Source: Dromiciops gliroides
Taxonomy: Eukaryota; Chordata; Mammalia; Microbiotheria; Microbiotheriidae
NCBI RefSeq assembly: GCF_019393635.1
Contig: NC_057861.1
Span: 77,259,327 to 77,323,326 of the forward strand
DNA: 64,000 nt
Direction of reading: 5' to 3'
Under the pieces are notes generated by a model. That model was not told the origin of the DNA and made no database searches. It was given only the letters and a program-made list of their open reading frames with translations. Position 1 is the first letter of the stretch. Every line of letters begins with the position of its first letter. Below, one piece after another: positions 10,823 to 21,639 of the stretch. Position numbers and translations under genes: made by a program.

Positions 10823-12331
10823 AAGGGTAAACAGGAAAAAGACTTCATGAGGGATATTAAAAGATCAAACTGTTTACATTCCTACATGGGAAGATAATAC
10901 TTTGAACTCATAAGAACTATCTCAGTAAGAAATTCACAGAAGACAGGGCTGAACTGAATATGAAGGGATGATATCTGTAAAGCATTTATGTTTTGTTCCT
11001 TGTAGGGCAGAGAGGGTGGGGTGTCTTATGTCTGGGGCTGGATTTGGGTTTGGGGCCTCCTGGGTCCAGGGCTGGTGCTTTGTCCACTGTGCCACCTAAC
11101 TAATCCATGATGACATCATTAAAATAGGGTTGAGGTGTAGGAGGAATAAACTGGGGGAGGGAGAAGAGGAGAGATGGTCTGGGGAGAGGTAGTTCACATC
11201 AAGGAAACAAGAAAAAAACTTATGGAGGAGAGTAGAAGAGGGGGAAGGAGTTGGGGAGTGAGTGAACCTTAATATCAGAATTGGCTCAAAGAAGGACTAA
11301 CATACATACTCAAGTAGGTATAGTAATATATTTTTGCCCTGAGGGGGAGGGGGAGGGAGAAAAGGGTGGGGGGAGAAGGGAAGGAGGAAAGGGCAGATTG
11401 GGGGAGAGAGAGCAGTAAAAAGAAAACCACTTTCAAGGAGGATGAAGATGTTCTACATTACCGTACCAGTGTGACATATTGAATTGCTTGATCTCATAGG
11501 GAGGGTTGAGGAGGGAGGGAGGAAGAAAAATTTAGAACACAGAATTAGCTCAGGGACCCTGATCTCATCGGAGTGGACTCATGGAGGAAATATCATTCAT
11601 ACCAATTGGGAGGAGCAATCTATTTAACCCTGCAGGAAAATAGGAGGGGAAGAGGATAAGGAAGGAAGGGCAGAAAAAAGGGAGTGCAGAGCGAGGGAGA
11701 GGATAGTCAGAAGTAAAACACCTCTGAGGAGGAATAGGTAAAAAAGAAGAGTAAATGTCATGGGAAGGGAGTGGGATGGAGGAAAATAGTTATGATGATT
11801 GATTATAATGGCAAAATGTATGGTACCTACTTTGCTGGGCTTTTATGAAGAAAATTTTCTGTCAAGCTTAAGGTACTATATAAAGGTTATGATGAACAGG
11901 ATACTATCAGAAAAACCTGGAAAGACCTACATGAACTGAAGCAGAGTGAAATGTACTGTATACAAAATAACAGCAGTAGTGGGGGATGATCTGCTGGGAA
12001 GCATGTGGTTATTTTCAGCAAGGCAATGATCCAATATAACCCTGAAAGACTTATGAAGATTGCAGCTCATCTGCAGAGAAAGAACTGATAGTATCTGAAA
12101 ACAGATGGAAATACATTAAAAAAATTTTTTTTCATTTCCTCTTTGACAATTCCTTAATCTGAAGTTTTGGGTTTTTTGACTGTTTTCTCTCACAACTAGC
12201 TAATAAGGGAATTTCTCCATGACTACTCATGTATAACTTATCTCGAATTGCTTGAGTTCTTGTGGGTGGGGGGTGGAAATGGAGGGGGGAAGAGAAATTG
12301 GAATGCAAAGTTTTTCTAAAAATTGATGTTA

Positions 12332-12403
12332 CTCGGACACTTGACACTTGCTAGCTGTGTGACCTTGGGCAAGTCACTTAACCCCCATTGCCCCGCAAAA
12401 AAA
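12332..12403 (+). repeat. 5'-truncated SINE inside the HAL1-like element
   Basis: Only the 3' half of the SINE (from GACACTTGACAC) plus poly(A), flanked by TSD aaaaattgatgtta (12318-12331 and 12404-12417). 5' truncation in a SINE this short is unusual but fits LINE-type priming. Confidence 0.88.
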
Positions 12404-12645
12404 AAAAATTGATGTTAAAATTTTGTTTTTACATATATTTTGGAAAATAAAATTCTATTAAAAAAAAAAAGAATGTAAATAAAGACCTCCAACACTGAGT
12501 CCCAGAAATTTTTAAATGGGGTTTCTCACAGGTAATCAATTGATGGCTAAGGAAAAACTCATGGGTAGCCCAAGGATCTTGGTGCTTTTAGTACTAGTGA
12601 ATTCCCCTGGCAGGGTGGGAGAGACACTAAGTTCCCCTATTGGCT

Positions 12646-12805
12646 CTTTCTTTTTTTCTTTTTTTTTTTGTGGGGCAATGGGGGTTAAGTGACTTGCCCA
12701 GGGTCACACAGCTATTAAGTGTCAAGTGTCTGAGGCCAGATTTGAATTTAGGTACTCCTGAATCCAGGGCCGGTGCTTTATCCACTGTGCCACCTAGCTG
12801 CCCCC
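12646..12805 (-). repeat. SINE (WSINE1-like)
   Basis: Full reverse-oriented copy with a long interrupted poly(T). Confidence 0.92.
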
Positions 12806-13936
12806 AAATATGAGACTCTTTTAACATAATTTTTCTATAGATTTAGTTACCCCCATGTGGGTGGGGAGTGTCTTTGTTTCTAGATTTATTAGGGTGCCCC
12901 AAAAGGCACCACCAGTGTACAGCTGATTATCACTCCTTGGCCTAAGCTGGAAGTCTCCTTTGAAGAGAGTAAGCTCAAGTGTTTGTCTGGTAGGGGGGCT
13001 CCCTCGGTTCTCTATTGCTAATAACTGTCAAATTATCACACAGAATACAAACAGTACCCCAAAACAGAAAAATAGACACAAAAGTACTTGCTAACAAAAT
13101 TCCTTTAAAAAAAGTCAGTGCACATGAAGGAAAATTCCCTTTTTGGGTCAAATTACATTTTAAAATTAAGGTAAACTGAGAGACAAGGTTCCAAGCACAA
13201 TCAATCTCTTAGTTAGGCTAAAAGTAACCAATAAATTGTGTCAAAGTCTTCTCTCAGTGACCAAAAACCCTACGAGGGTTAACAGTCTTTTAGAACAATT
13301 AGCAAGATGACAGAGCAAAAATCTTGAGCAACATAGGTGTGTCTTCTAATTGGCTGCCAGTGATGTAGAATTGATATTATATCATGTGCACCTCCCTTTC
13401 TGAAACCACATTTTCCAACAGCCAGGACTTCATTCAAATCACAAGACAAAGGTTCCCAGTCTTCAGGTGCTGGGAGTTGCTACAATAAATAGTTTAAGTG
13501 CATGAGATTTGACCTTTAGGTTAGCCAAGTTTCTCTATAAAGTGGGTGATGGTTGAGGTTACAAAGGTAGTGGGAATTACAAGACAAAAGCCTGACCTTT
13601 AGGTAAATTTTTCCGGGATGTGAGTGTTCAGTGAAGTTTATTAAGGGAAAGAACTGTGAAAGGGAATATTAAATCTAGCTTGGATTAAATCTAAGCAAAA
13701 TAGAATTCAAAATTTCAATTTTACAGTTGCAAGATATGCTATGGAGGTATCACTGATAAGACCTGGCAAGTGATTAGATGTGGGGGTTGGGGGGGTGGAA
13801 GTGAGGGGAGAAGTTAAAGGAAAGGGGAGAGGGGAGAAATGAGAATTTTAAAAAATTTCTTATTTTCGAACTCAGTCTAGCACCCATTTTAAATTCTTTT
13901 TCCAGTTTCCTTAATAGATCAATCCACAGTAACCTT
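12806..13936. other. Unrecognised sequence, no gene
   Basis: Moderately AT-rich with many stops in all frames. It may include eroded ERV internal sequence, but no domain could be named. A purine-rich tract lies at about 13780-13840. Confidence 0.3.
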
Positions 13937-13944
13937 TTATTTCA

Positions 13945-14080
13945 CTCTTAGTATTTTATTTTTCCTGTTACATGTAAATATAGTTTGTAAGATTTTTTTG
14001 TAAGATTTTGAGTTCCAAATTTTTCTCCCTCCCTCCCTCCCTCCCTCCCTCCCTCCCTCCCTCCCTCCCTCCCCAAGGGT
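13945..14080 (-). mobile_element. L1 3' UTR fragment with (CCCT)n tract
   Basis: Reverse complement of the marsupial L1 3' end (CCAGTTACATGTAA-type motif, then GAGTTCCAAATTTTTCTCCC), expanded into a CCCT repeat at about 14026-14073. Confidence 0.7.
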
Positions 14081-14169
14081 CACAATAAGCTTCTTAATAG
14101 TTACCTTTGTTGTACCCATCTTAAGCAACTTCATTCATATTTGGAGGGGGAAAGTGCTTTGCTAACTAA

Positions 14170-14331
14170 ACTTTTTTTGTTTGTTTTTGTTTTGTGGGGC
14201 AATGGGGGTTAAGTGACTTGCCCAAGGTCACACAGCTAGTAAGTGTCAAGTGTCTGAGGCGGGATTTGAACTCAGGTACTCCTGAATCCAGGGCCAGTGC
14301 TTTATCCACTGTGCCACCTAGCTGCCCCCCC
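14170..14331 (-). repeat. SINE (WSINE1-like)
   Basis: Full reverse copy with weak TSD aaactttt on both sides. Confidence 0.9.
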
Positions 14332-14426
14332 CCCAAACTTTTAAATGTCAGATGTGTATATTTCAGAGGATTAAAGATTTAGGGCAAGAAGTGATCTTAG
14401 AGACCCTTGAGTCTCACCTCCTAGTT

Positions 14427-14733
14427 TTTGTTTTGTTTTGTTTTTTTAGTGAGGTAATTGGGGTTAACTTTTTTTTTAGTTTCCTTTTCTTAAGTTTTTT
14501 TTTGTCTCTTTTCTTTCACAACCTGACTAATGTGAAAATGTTTTTTGCATGACTATATATGTATAACTTATATTGAATTGTTTGCATTCTTTTTTTTTGC
14601 AGGGCAATGGGGGTTAAGTGACTTGCCCAGGGTCACACAGCTAGTAAGTGTTAAGTGTCTGAGGCTGCATTTGAACTCAGGTCCTCTTGACTCCAGGGCT
14701 GGTGCTCTATCAACTCCACCACCTAGCTACTCC
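14427..14733 (-). repeat. SINE cluster inserted in an older MIR-type SINE
   Basis: A truncated reverse SINE (14427-14466), an L1 3'-UTR-like piece (about 14470-14586) and a complete reverse SINE (14588-14733) lie between two copies of a tcacctcctggtttt-like repeat. The older MIR-type SINE resumes at 14734-14882. Confidence 0.75.
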
Positions 14734-14882
14734 TCACCTCCTGGTTTTACAAGTGAAGAGAAGAGGGAAATTAAGTGACTTACCCAGGGTCATAGGGCTA
14801 GTGTGTGTCTCTGAGGTGACTTTGAACCTCCAGATCTCCTAACTCCAAGTCCAGTGTCGTATCCACTATGCTGTACTGCCTC
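14734..14882 (-). repeat. MIR/CORE-type SINE remnant
   Basis: Old reverse-oriented SINE (GAAATTAAGTGACTTACCCAGGG core), strongly diverged from the young SINE family. Confidence 0.65.
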
Positions 14883-15097
14883 TCAGTAAGAGGATATTGG
14901 ACAGAATAAGGAAGTCTTTAGTGTTGAGTTATTAAAGAGATCATAATATCTTTTCTAGATTTATAACTCAAAGCTGTCATATGTGATAAAGACCAAATGT
15001 TCTAGGAAGGCCACTTCAAGTTCAATCAATACAGACTCCTAATACTTGAAATTCCCAAGATAAAGATTTCGAAAATTGATGGAGGATACAAGTCATC

Positions 15098-15330
15098 TAG
15101 GCAACTAGGTGGTATAGTAGGTAAAGTGCTTAGGAAGACATGAGTTCAAATCTGGTCCCAGATGCTCAGATGATTTGGGATAAGTCACTTAACCTACTAA
15201 ATTCTACCTTGGTTTACTCATCTGTAAAATGGAGAGAATAATAGTATCTGCCTCCCAGGTTGTGAGATAACATATGTAAAGCACTTTGCAAACCTTAAAG
15301 ACCAATATAAAAGCTAATTATTATCAGAGC
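15098..15330 (+). repeat. Older tRNA/CORE SINE
   Basis: tRNA-like head, then GTTTACTCATCTGTAAAATG and a tail of the GCACTTTGCAAACCTTAAAG type ending in ATTATTATC. This is an ancient marsupial SINE, distinct from the young family. Confidence 0.7.
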
Positions 15331-15511
15331 TATTATTAGAGATACCTATTTCTAGATAACAGCCAATGTATAGGTTTCTGTGATTATATTTATTACAAGG
15401 GAAAGTTTAAAAAAAAAACCACTTTTTGGGTGGGGAGAAGAGTAAAGGGATAGAGAGAGGGATAGGGATACAAAAAAAAAAAAAGGAGCCATCATAAATC
15501 ATTAAAAAAGG

Positions 15512-15659
15512 GGGCAGCTAGGTGGCGCAGTGGATAAAGCACTGGCCCTGGATTCAGGAGTACCTGAGTTCAAATCCGGCCTCAGACACTTGACACTTAC
15601 TAGCTGTGTGACCCTGGGCAAGTCACTTAACCTCCATTGCCCCGCAAAAAAAATAAAAA
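15512..15659 (+). repeat. SINE (WSINE1-like)
   Basis: Complete copy with TSD ataaatcattaaaaaa. Confidence 0.94.
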
Positions 15660-17450
15660 ATAAATCATTAAAAAACAAACAAAAGAGAGGAAAGTTCATT
15701 TTCCCACCAGGCTGAAGTCTGGATTTCTCTCAAGGGCAATATATACCCTTCAGAATCTAATCCTCTAATGGAGATGAGCTGACAGGAGGTGACAGGTACA
15801 CTGATGTTGTTCAGCTGTATCTGATCCTCTTGTGACCCTATTTTGGGGTTTTTGTGGCAAACACACAAGCATCTTTGGTTTGCCATCTTTTTTTTTTCTT
15901 CAATTTACAAGTTGTAATACAAATGGAATTTTTACATTCATCTCCAAAAGATTCATTTCTGATAGAAAATATACACCAGTAAAAACACTCTTAGTTTCCT
16001 ATTAGAGGAAGGACCTGGAACCCTGCCTGCAGTGGCATCCAGCTGTTAGCTGGATGGCCAGGGCTGCTCTCCATCTTCAGTCCCAGAGAAAGGAAGGCAG
16101 GAACTGCAGGCTCCTCTGTGAAAACTTGGGGAGGGGTGGGGAGAGGCCCAGAAACCATGCCCCAGCCTTGGGAAGACAAGAGTAAGAGAGGAACCTGTGC
16201 CTACTGTCTTCTGTGGAGTCATGGACTAGATGAGGCTAAACTCTCTCCTGCGTTCAACATTACCACCTAAGGGGGAGCTCAGGGTGATTGCTTAGGGGGA
16301 GCAGAAACCCCCTAAAGTCTGGATCTGCTATAAGGAGCAGGTGAGAGGCCCTTTCTTTAAACGTGCATTTCGTTCCAATGCACCCCAGGCTGGGCTCAGA
16401 AAAAAAGCTTCAATTTCCCTCTGAAGCCCCTCCCTCAAATTGGATGGCTCCTCCCCAAACCCAGCCTTCTCTTCATTTCTCACCAGGATGAGCTTCTGCA
16501 TCAAACCTCATTCCCTCCTCCCTGCCTTCTTCGCTTCTTTTTGTTTGTTGTCTTATTGGCTCCTTCAGGTCAAGAGCCGTCTTTTTGCTCTATTTGTATT
16601 CCCGGGGTGCCTGGCACATAGCAAACACTTAGAAATGCTTGTCAACTCAACTTCACCCCAGAAGGGCACGTGGCCAAGCGGAGCAATTTTGGAACTACCA
16701 GATCTTAAAACAAAATGTCCAAACACCCAAACTGTGGGTATTGGAGGTTCACAGCTTCATAGGGATCTTCCTTTCTAGGGAAACGTTCATGTCTGTTGAT
16801 GTTTGTCAAGTATGTCAATAGTAAAAATTTAAATTGGGAAAAAAAAAAAAGCCAGAGGCGGGAAAGACTCACCAGTGTAAGTTAGAGATGAGGCTTTTTC
16901 TATGGACAAGGAATGAGCTAGAAGTCCCTCTTCACAGAGCTGCTACCTACACTGGCTGTTCCCCCAAAGGACTGGATGATTATGTGTATGCTCTTCCATA
17001 AATAAACTTTTGTAGGATACATAAACTGTATTTGAATTGTTTTTTTTTTTAATTTTTATTTCCCTAGAGAAGCCAGGGACTTACCACATAACTACTTGCT
17101 TACTAAATGACAGAGAATGGACAGGGGCACTTAAAAAAAATAATTAAGGCACTGCAAAAACAAAACCAATTGAGTGTAACTGGAAACTGAATATAACATA
17201 ACGTGAAATTATTGAATAGCAAAAAAAAAAAAATGCCACTGTTACAAAATACAAGACAGAGTTACATGGTTACTGTTTTCAGTATACATCTGACCCATTG
17301 AACTAAGGTTGTGAATTATTGTACTACTCCACAATTAACAAATAGCAAATCTAATATTAAATACCATTCAAACCTAACAATGAACTTGTAAAACTGTAAC
17401 TTCACCTATACAAAAGGAATGTACGCTGATGTTACAAAACATAATCAGAG
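15660..17450. other. Non-coding stretch, some of it 3'-UTR-like
   Basis: An L2/MIR-type tail lies at about 16560-16650 (GGTGCCTGGCACATAGCAAACACTT). From about 17041 to 17450 the minus strand reads like an mRNA 3' UTR (AT-rich, no repeat motif) with a poly(T) block at its left, so it may be a retrocopy. No reading frame matched a known protein. Confidence 0.35.
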
Positions 17451-17623
17451 GGGGCAGCTAGGTGGCAGCTAGGTGGCAGCTAGGTGGCGTAGGGGATAAA
17501 GCACTGGACCTGGATTCAGGAATACCTGAGTTCAAATCCAGCCTCAGACACTTGACATGTACTAGCTGTGTGACCCTGGGCAAGTCACTTAACCCCCATT
17601 GCCCCACAAAACAAAAAACAAAA
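17451..17623 (+). repeat. SINE with triplicated 11-bp head
   Basis: The head unit GGCAGCTAGGT is present three times in tandem before the normal body. Short TSD aatcagag. Confidence 0.92.
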
Positions 17624-17930
17624 ACCAGAATCAGAGTAGCTAAAATTAGCACTTCTAACCAAGAACATGTGGGAAATGGAACGCTGAGACATTCTCAATC
17701 AGTAGTGTTCTCTGAGTTCAACCATCATGGGGAATGGAGAAATTAAGTTCTGGGACCTTTTGCCCCTCAACACTGCCTACTTTACATCATAGGTATGAGT
17801 GTACCATGGGCAGCTAGGTGATTCAGTGGATAGAGCACTGGCCTTGGAATTGGGAAGACTCATCTTTATAAGTTCAAATCCAGACTCAGACACTGATTAG
17901 CTGTGTGACTCTGGGCAAGTCACTTAATCC

Positions 17931-18948
17931 TTTTTTTTTTTTAATTTAAAATTTAAAATTAAAAAATTCAGGGCAACAAACATTTATTTTATTTTTTCCA
18001 GTTACATGTAAGGGTAGTTTTCAACATTCATTTCCATAAGATTTAATGAAACATTTTAATTTTATTTTTGCAGGGCAAAAATTTTCCACAAGGAACATTT
18101 TTTTTTAAGTGAGGCAATTGGGGTTAAGTGACTTCTCTAGGGTCACACAGCTAGTAAGTGTCAAGTGTTGGAGGCCAGATTTGAACTCAGGTACTCCTGA
18201 ATCCAGGGCTGGCGCTTTATCTACTGTGCCACCTAGCTGCCCCTCATTTCCATAAGATTTAGAGTTCCAAATTTTTCTCCCTCCCTCCCTTTCCTCCCCT
18301 CTCCACAAGACAGCAACCAATCTTATATAGGTTATATATATACAATCCACAAGTGCTCTTTTTATCAGTTCTTTCTGTGAGAGTGGATAGTATGCTTCAT
18401 CATTAGTCCCTTGGGATTGTCTTGGATCATTGTATTGCTGAGAGTAGTTAAGTCATTCACAATTGCTCATCGAACAATACTGCTATCACTATGCACAATG
18501 TCCTCCCAGTTCTGCTTACTTAACTATATATCAGTTCGTATGAGTCTTTCCAGGTTTTTCTGGGATCTTCCTGTTTGTCATTTCCTATAGCATAATACCA
18601 TTCCACTACAATCATATACCACAGCTTCTTCAGTCATTCCTCAATTGATGGACATTCCCTTGATTCCCAATTCTTAGCCACCACAAAGAGTTGCTATAAA
18701 TATTTTTTGTACAATTTTCCCCCTTTTCTTTTTCATGATTGCTATTGTTAACTGTTTCCCTCCATCCTATTCCCTTCCCCATGATGTTTATTATCTATCT
18801 TCTTTCACCCTATCCCTCTTCATAAGGCATTTGCTTCTGTCTGTCCCCTCCCCCAATCTGCCCTCCCTTCTTTTGTCTCTCTCTTTATCCCTTTCCCCTC
18901 CTATTTTCCTGCAGGGTTAGATAGATTACTCCACCCAATTGGGTGTGT
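17931..18948 (-). mobile_element. 5'-truncated L1 3' UTR inserted in an older SINE
   Basis: Reverse-oriented L1 3' end of about 0.8 kb (poly(T), CCAGTTACATGTAAGGG, purine/pyrimidine tract, ORF2-end remnant). It is flanked by the TSD ggcaagtcacttaatcc (17914-17930 and 18949-18965). A SINE is nested at 18046-18243. Confidence 0.88.
18046..18243 (-). repeat. SINE with extra 3' sequence (transduction-like tail)
   Basis: Reverse SINE inside L1, TSD tcatttccataagattta (18028-18045 and 18244-18261). On its own strand the poly(A) is followed by TGTTCCTTGTGGAAAA and about 40 more bases before the TSD. The same TGTTCCTTGTGG follows the SINE at 19716. Confidence 0.85.
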
Positions 18949-19117
18949 GGCAAGTCACTTAATCCTGTTTGCCACAGTTTCCTCATTTGTAAAATGAGCT
19001 GAAGGAAATGGTAAACCACTTTGCCAAGAAAACCCCAAAACTGGGTGGGGGAGAGTCAGACTAAACAGCAACATCAGTGTACCTATCAGCTCACCTTTGT
19101 TAGAGGATTAGATTCTT

Positions 19118-19277
19118 GATTTTTGTTTGTTTGTTTTTTTTGGTGAGGTAATTAGGGTTAAGTGACTTGCCCAGGGTCACACAGCTAGTAAGTGTCAAGT
19201 GTCTGAGACTGAATTTGAACTCAGGTCCTCCTGACTCCAGGGCCAGTGCTCTATCCACTGCGCCACCTAGCTGCCCT
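19118..19277 (-). repeat. SINE (WSINE1-like)
   Basis: Full reverse copy, TSD gaggattagattctt/gaggattggattctt. Confidence 0.93.
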
Positions 19278-19390
19278 GAGGATTGGATTCTTAAGGGAAT
19301 ATATTATTGACTATATAATTTTTCATCTTTATACCTCTCATAATATAACACAAGAACCTGTATATGAGAGTCACATAAAAAACATTTCTT

Positions 19391-19565
19391 GGGGGCAGCT
19401 AGATGGCGCAGTGGTTAAGGCACCAGCCCTGGATTCAGGAGTACCTGAGTTCAAATCCGGCCTCAGACACTTAACACTTACTAGCTGTGTGACTCTGGGC
19501 AAGTCACTTAACCCCCATTGCCCCGAAAAAAAAAAAAAAAAAAAACAAAAAAAAAAAAAAAAAAA
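19391..19565 (+). repeat. SINE (AGATGG/GGTTAA subtype)
   Basis: Complete copy of the subtype with GCAGCTAGATGGCGCAGTGGTTAAG, long A-rich tail, TSD aaaaaacatttctt. Confidence 0.94.
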
Positions 19566-19715
19566 AAAAAACATTTCTTAAATTGAATGGATGTCCCAAA
19601 GATTAGTTTCACTATTTTTTCAGATTTCAGAAAAGTTGGGTTAAAATTGCACCTCAGCCATTTAACTCCTTATCTGAACATCCAAGAACCTCCAAAGTCT
19701 CCAACCTGCTTTTTC

Positions 19716-19870
19716 CACAAGGAACATTTTTTTTTTAAAGTGAGGCAATTGGGGTTAAGTGACTTGCCCAGGGTCACACAGCTAGTGTTAAGTGTCTGAG
19801 GCTGGATTTGAACTCAGGTCCTCCTGACTCCAGGGTCAATGCTCTATCCACTGTGCCACCTAGCTGCCCC
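19716..19870 (-). repeat. SINE sharing the TGTTCCTTGTGG tail
   Basis: Reverse SINE with a small internal deletion and TSD tccaacctgctttttc. Between poly(A) and TSD it carries the same extra bases as the copy at 18046. Confidence 0.88.
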
Positions 19871-20224
19871 TCCAACCTGCTTTTTCAACCTCAGTTCACT
19901 TTATTTCCCTTTACATTCTTGTCAAATCAGATTGTTAGCTATTCCCCAAACTCTATAATCCATTCCCTCTTTGCCTATTTGCCTTCAGACCTAGAACTTT
20001 GTTATCTGTGATCACAGGCAAATCATTTAACTTCCCTGTTTTATCCTATAATAATTGAGAATGATACTTTGTAATGCCTCCTTCTCAGGGCTGTGAGGCT
20101 CTAATAAGATAATACAAAGCACCAGGCAAACTTAAAAGTTTTCTAAGCTGAAAACAGCAATGAGACTTTTGGCATGTCACTTATTATTTCTCACATCTAC
20201 CTCAAGAATAAGGTAAGAATCTTT

Positions 20225-20381
20225 GGTTTTTTGTTTGTTTTTGCTTTGGTGAGGCAATTGGGGTTAAGTGACTTGCCCAGGGTCACACAGCTAGTAAGTG
20301 TTGTGTCTGAGGCTGAATTTGAACTCAGGTCCTCCTGAATCCAGGGCCGGTGCTCTATCGACCGCACCACCTAGCTGCCCC
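20225..20381 (-). repeat. SINE (first at a twice-used target)
   Basis: Full reverse copy flanked by aagaatcttt (20214 and 20382). Confidence 0.92.
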
Positions 20382-20394
20382 AAGAATCTTTATT

Positions 20395-20559
20395 ATTTTT
20401 TTTTAATCTTTATTTTATTTTTTTGTGGAGCAATGGGGGTTAAGTGACTTGCCCAGGGTCACACAGCTAGTAAGTGTCAAGTGTCTGAGGCTGGATTTGA
20501 ACTCAGGTCCTCCTGAATCCAGGGCCAGTGATTTATCCACTGTGCCACCTAGCTGCCCC
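20395..20559 (-). repeat. SINE (second at the same target)
   Basis: Full reverse copy of another subtype (AATGGGGG tail) flanked by aagaatctttatt (20382 and 20560). Confidence 0.92.
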
Positions 20560-20780
20560 AAGAATCTTTATTTTTATGATAGTTTTCATTCAGCTGTAAT
20601 TTTTTCAGTCATTAGTGCTCTGTTCCTCCCCAAATTATCTTATATTTACTTGTTTACTTAGGCTGTGGCCAAAGTAGGTGAGCTCATTTGGGGAACAAGC
20701 TTCCATTATGTTTTGGTTTTGTTTGTTTTTTCCTGGTATGCCCAGTACATTGCACAATGTGGGTACTTAATGATAACTGA

Positions 20781-20937
20781 GGGCAGCTAGGTGGCGCAGT
20801 GGATAGAGCACTGGCCCTGGATTCAGGAGGACCTGAGTTCAAATCCAGCCTCAGACACTTAACACTTACCAGCTGTGTGACCCTGGGCAAGTCACTTAAC
20901 CCCAAATGCCTCACTAAATTAAAAAAAAAATTTTTTT
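20781..20937 (+). repeat. SINE (WSINE1-like)
   Basis: Complete, TSD aatgataactga on both sides. Confidence 0.94.
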
Positions 20938-21341
20938 AAATGATAACTGAATTGAGTTTGATCCAGCACTAGCTAGTCTTGTCTCTTCCCTTCTCTAGGC
21001 CTCAATTTCATCATCTGCAAAGGAAAGAGATGGAGCAGATGACCTCCCAGGTCCCTTTTCCATGCTGATCTTGGGTGACTTCAGCAGGTAGAGATGGGGC
21101 TGGGATGCCTTCCATTCCATGGGGGATGGCTTTGGGAATTCAGGGATGTGGGAGACCAAGGAGTAGCTGTTGGTTTACTTAGGTAAGACTCTAGAGTGAT
21201 AATGGAAAATAATGTGAAATAGGACTGGCAGAGTAGGATAGGACCACATGGAAGGCATTGAGGGCCAGGAGAGCAGTTGTATTTTGTGGCAATTTTTGGC
21301 AGAGAAGTGGCAGGATAAGGTCAGACTACCAGGAAAATTAT

Positions 21342-21616
21342 TTTTATTATTATTTTGCAGGGCAATGAGGGTTAAGTGACTTGCCCAGGGACACACAGCT
21401 AGTTAAGTGTCAAGTGTCTGAGGCCAGATTTGAACTCAGGCATTCCTGAATCCAAGGCCCATGCTTTTTTTTTTTTTTTCAGTGAGGCAATTGGGGTTAA
21501 GTGACTTGCCCAGGGTCGCACAGCTAGTAAGTGTTTAGTGTCTGAGGCTGGATTTGAACTCAGGTACTCCTGACTCCAGGGCCAGTGCTCTATCCACTGT
21601 ACCACCTAGCTGCCCC
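21342..21616 (-). repeat. Two fused reverse SINEs
   Basis: A head-less SINE (21342-21464) runs straight into a complete one (21465-21616); the outer TSD is ccaggaaaatt. Either a dimer inserted as one unit or the second entered the head of the first. Confidence 0.85.
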
Positions 21617-21639
21617 CAGGAAAATTCTTTTGATACCTG

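Larger units (their letters stand above)
9048..12468 (+). mobile_element. Near full-length ORF1-only LINE (HAL1-like L1 derivative)
   Basis: A 3.4-kb LINE bounded by the 16-bp TSD aagaatgtaaataaag (9032-9047 and 12469-12484) and ending in poly(A). It has a 5' UTR (9048-9835), a broken ORF1 (9836-10822) and a 3' part of about 1.6 kb with purine-rich tracts. The 3' part contains only the tail of an L1 ORF2-like end (about 11830-12120); there is no endonuclease or reverse transcriptase. This ORF1-without-ORF2 layout is that of HAL1 (half-L1) elements. A CCCCCACCA minirepeat lies at about 9650-9680. A decayed SINE fragment (about 11001-11102) and a SINE with its own TSD (12332-12403) are nested in it. 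Confidence 0.85.
8520..12530 (+). mobile_element. Solo LTR (family B) split by a HAL1-like LINE
   Basis: Solo LTR made of 8520-9047 and 12485-12530, termini TGTGGGGAA and TTCTCACA, flanked by the 5-bp TSD ggtaa (8515-8519 and 12531-12535). It carries a TATA-like TATAAAAAGG at about 8973 and AATAAAG at about 9042. A SINE (8563-8714) and a LINE (9048-12468) are inserted in it. The 5-bp TSD suits an ERVL-type origin. Confidence 0.85.
17810..19068 (+). repeat. Older SINE split by an L1 fragment
   Basis: The 5' part (17810-17930) and 3' part (18966-19068, GTTTGCCACAGTTTCCTCATTTG...AAAACCCC) belong to one older full-length SINE. An L1 piece and its 17-bp TSD separate them. Confidence 0.85.
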
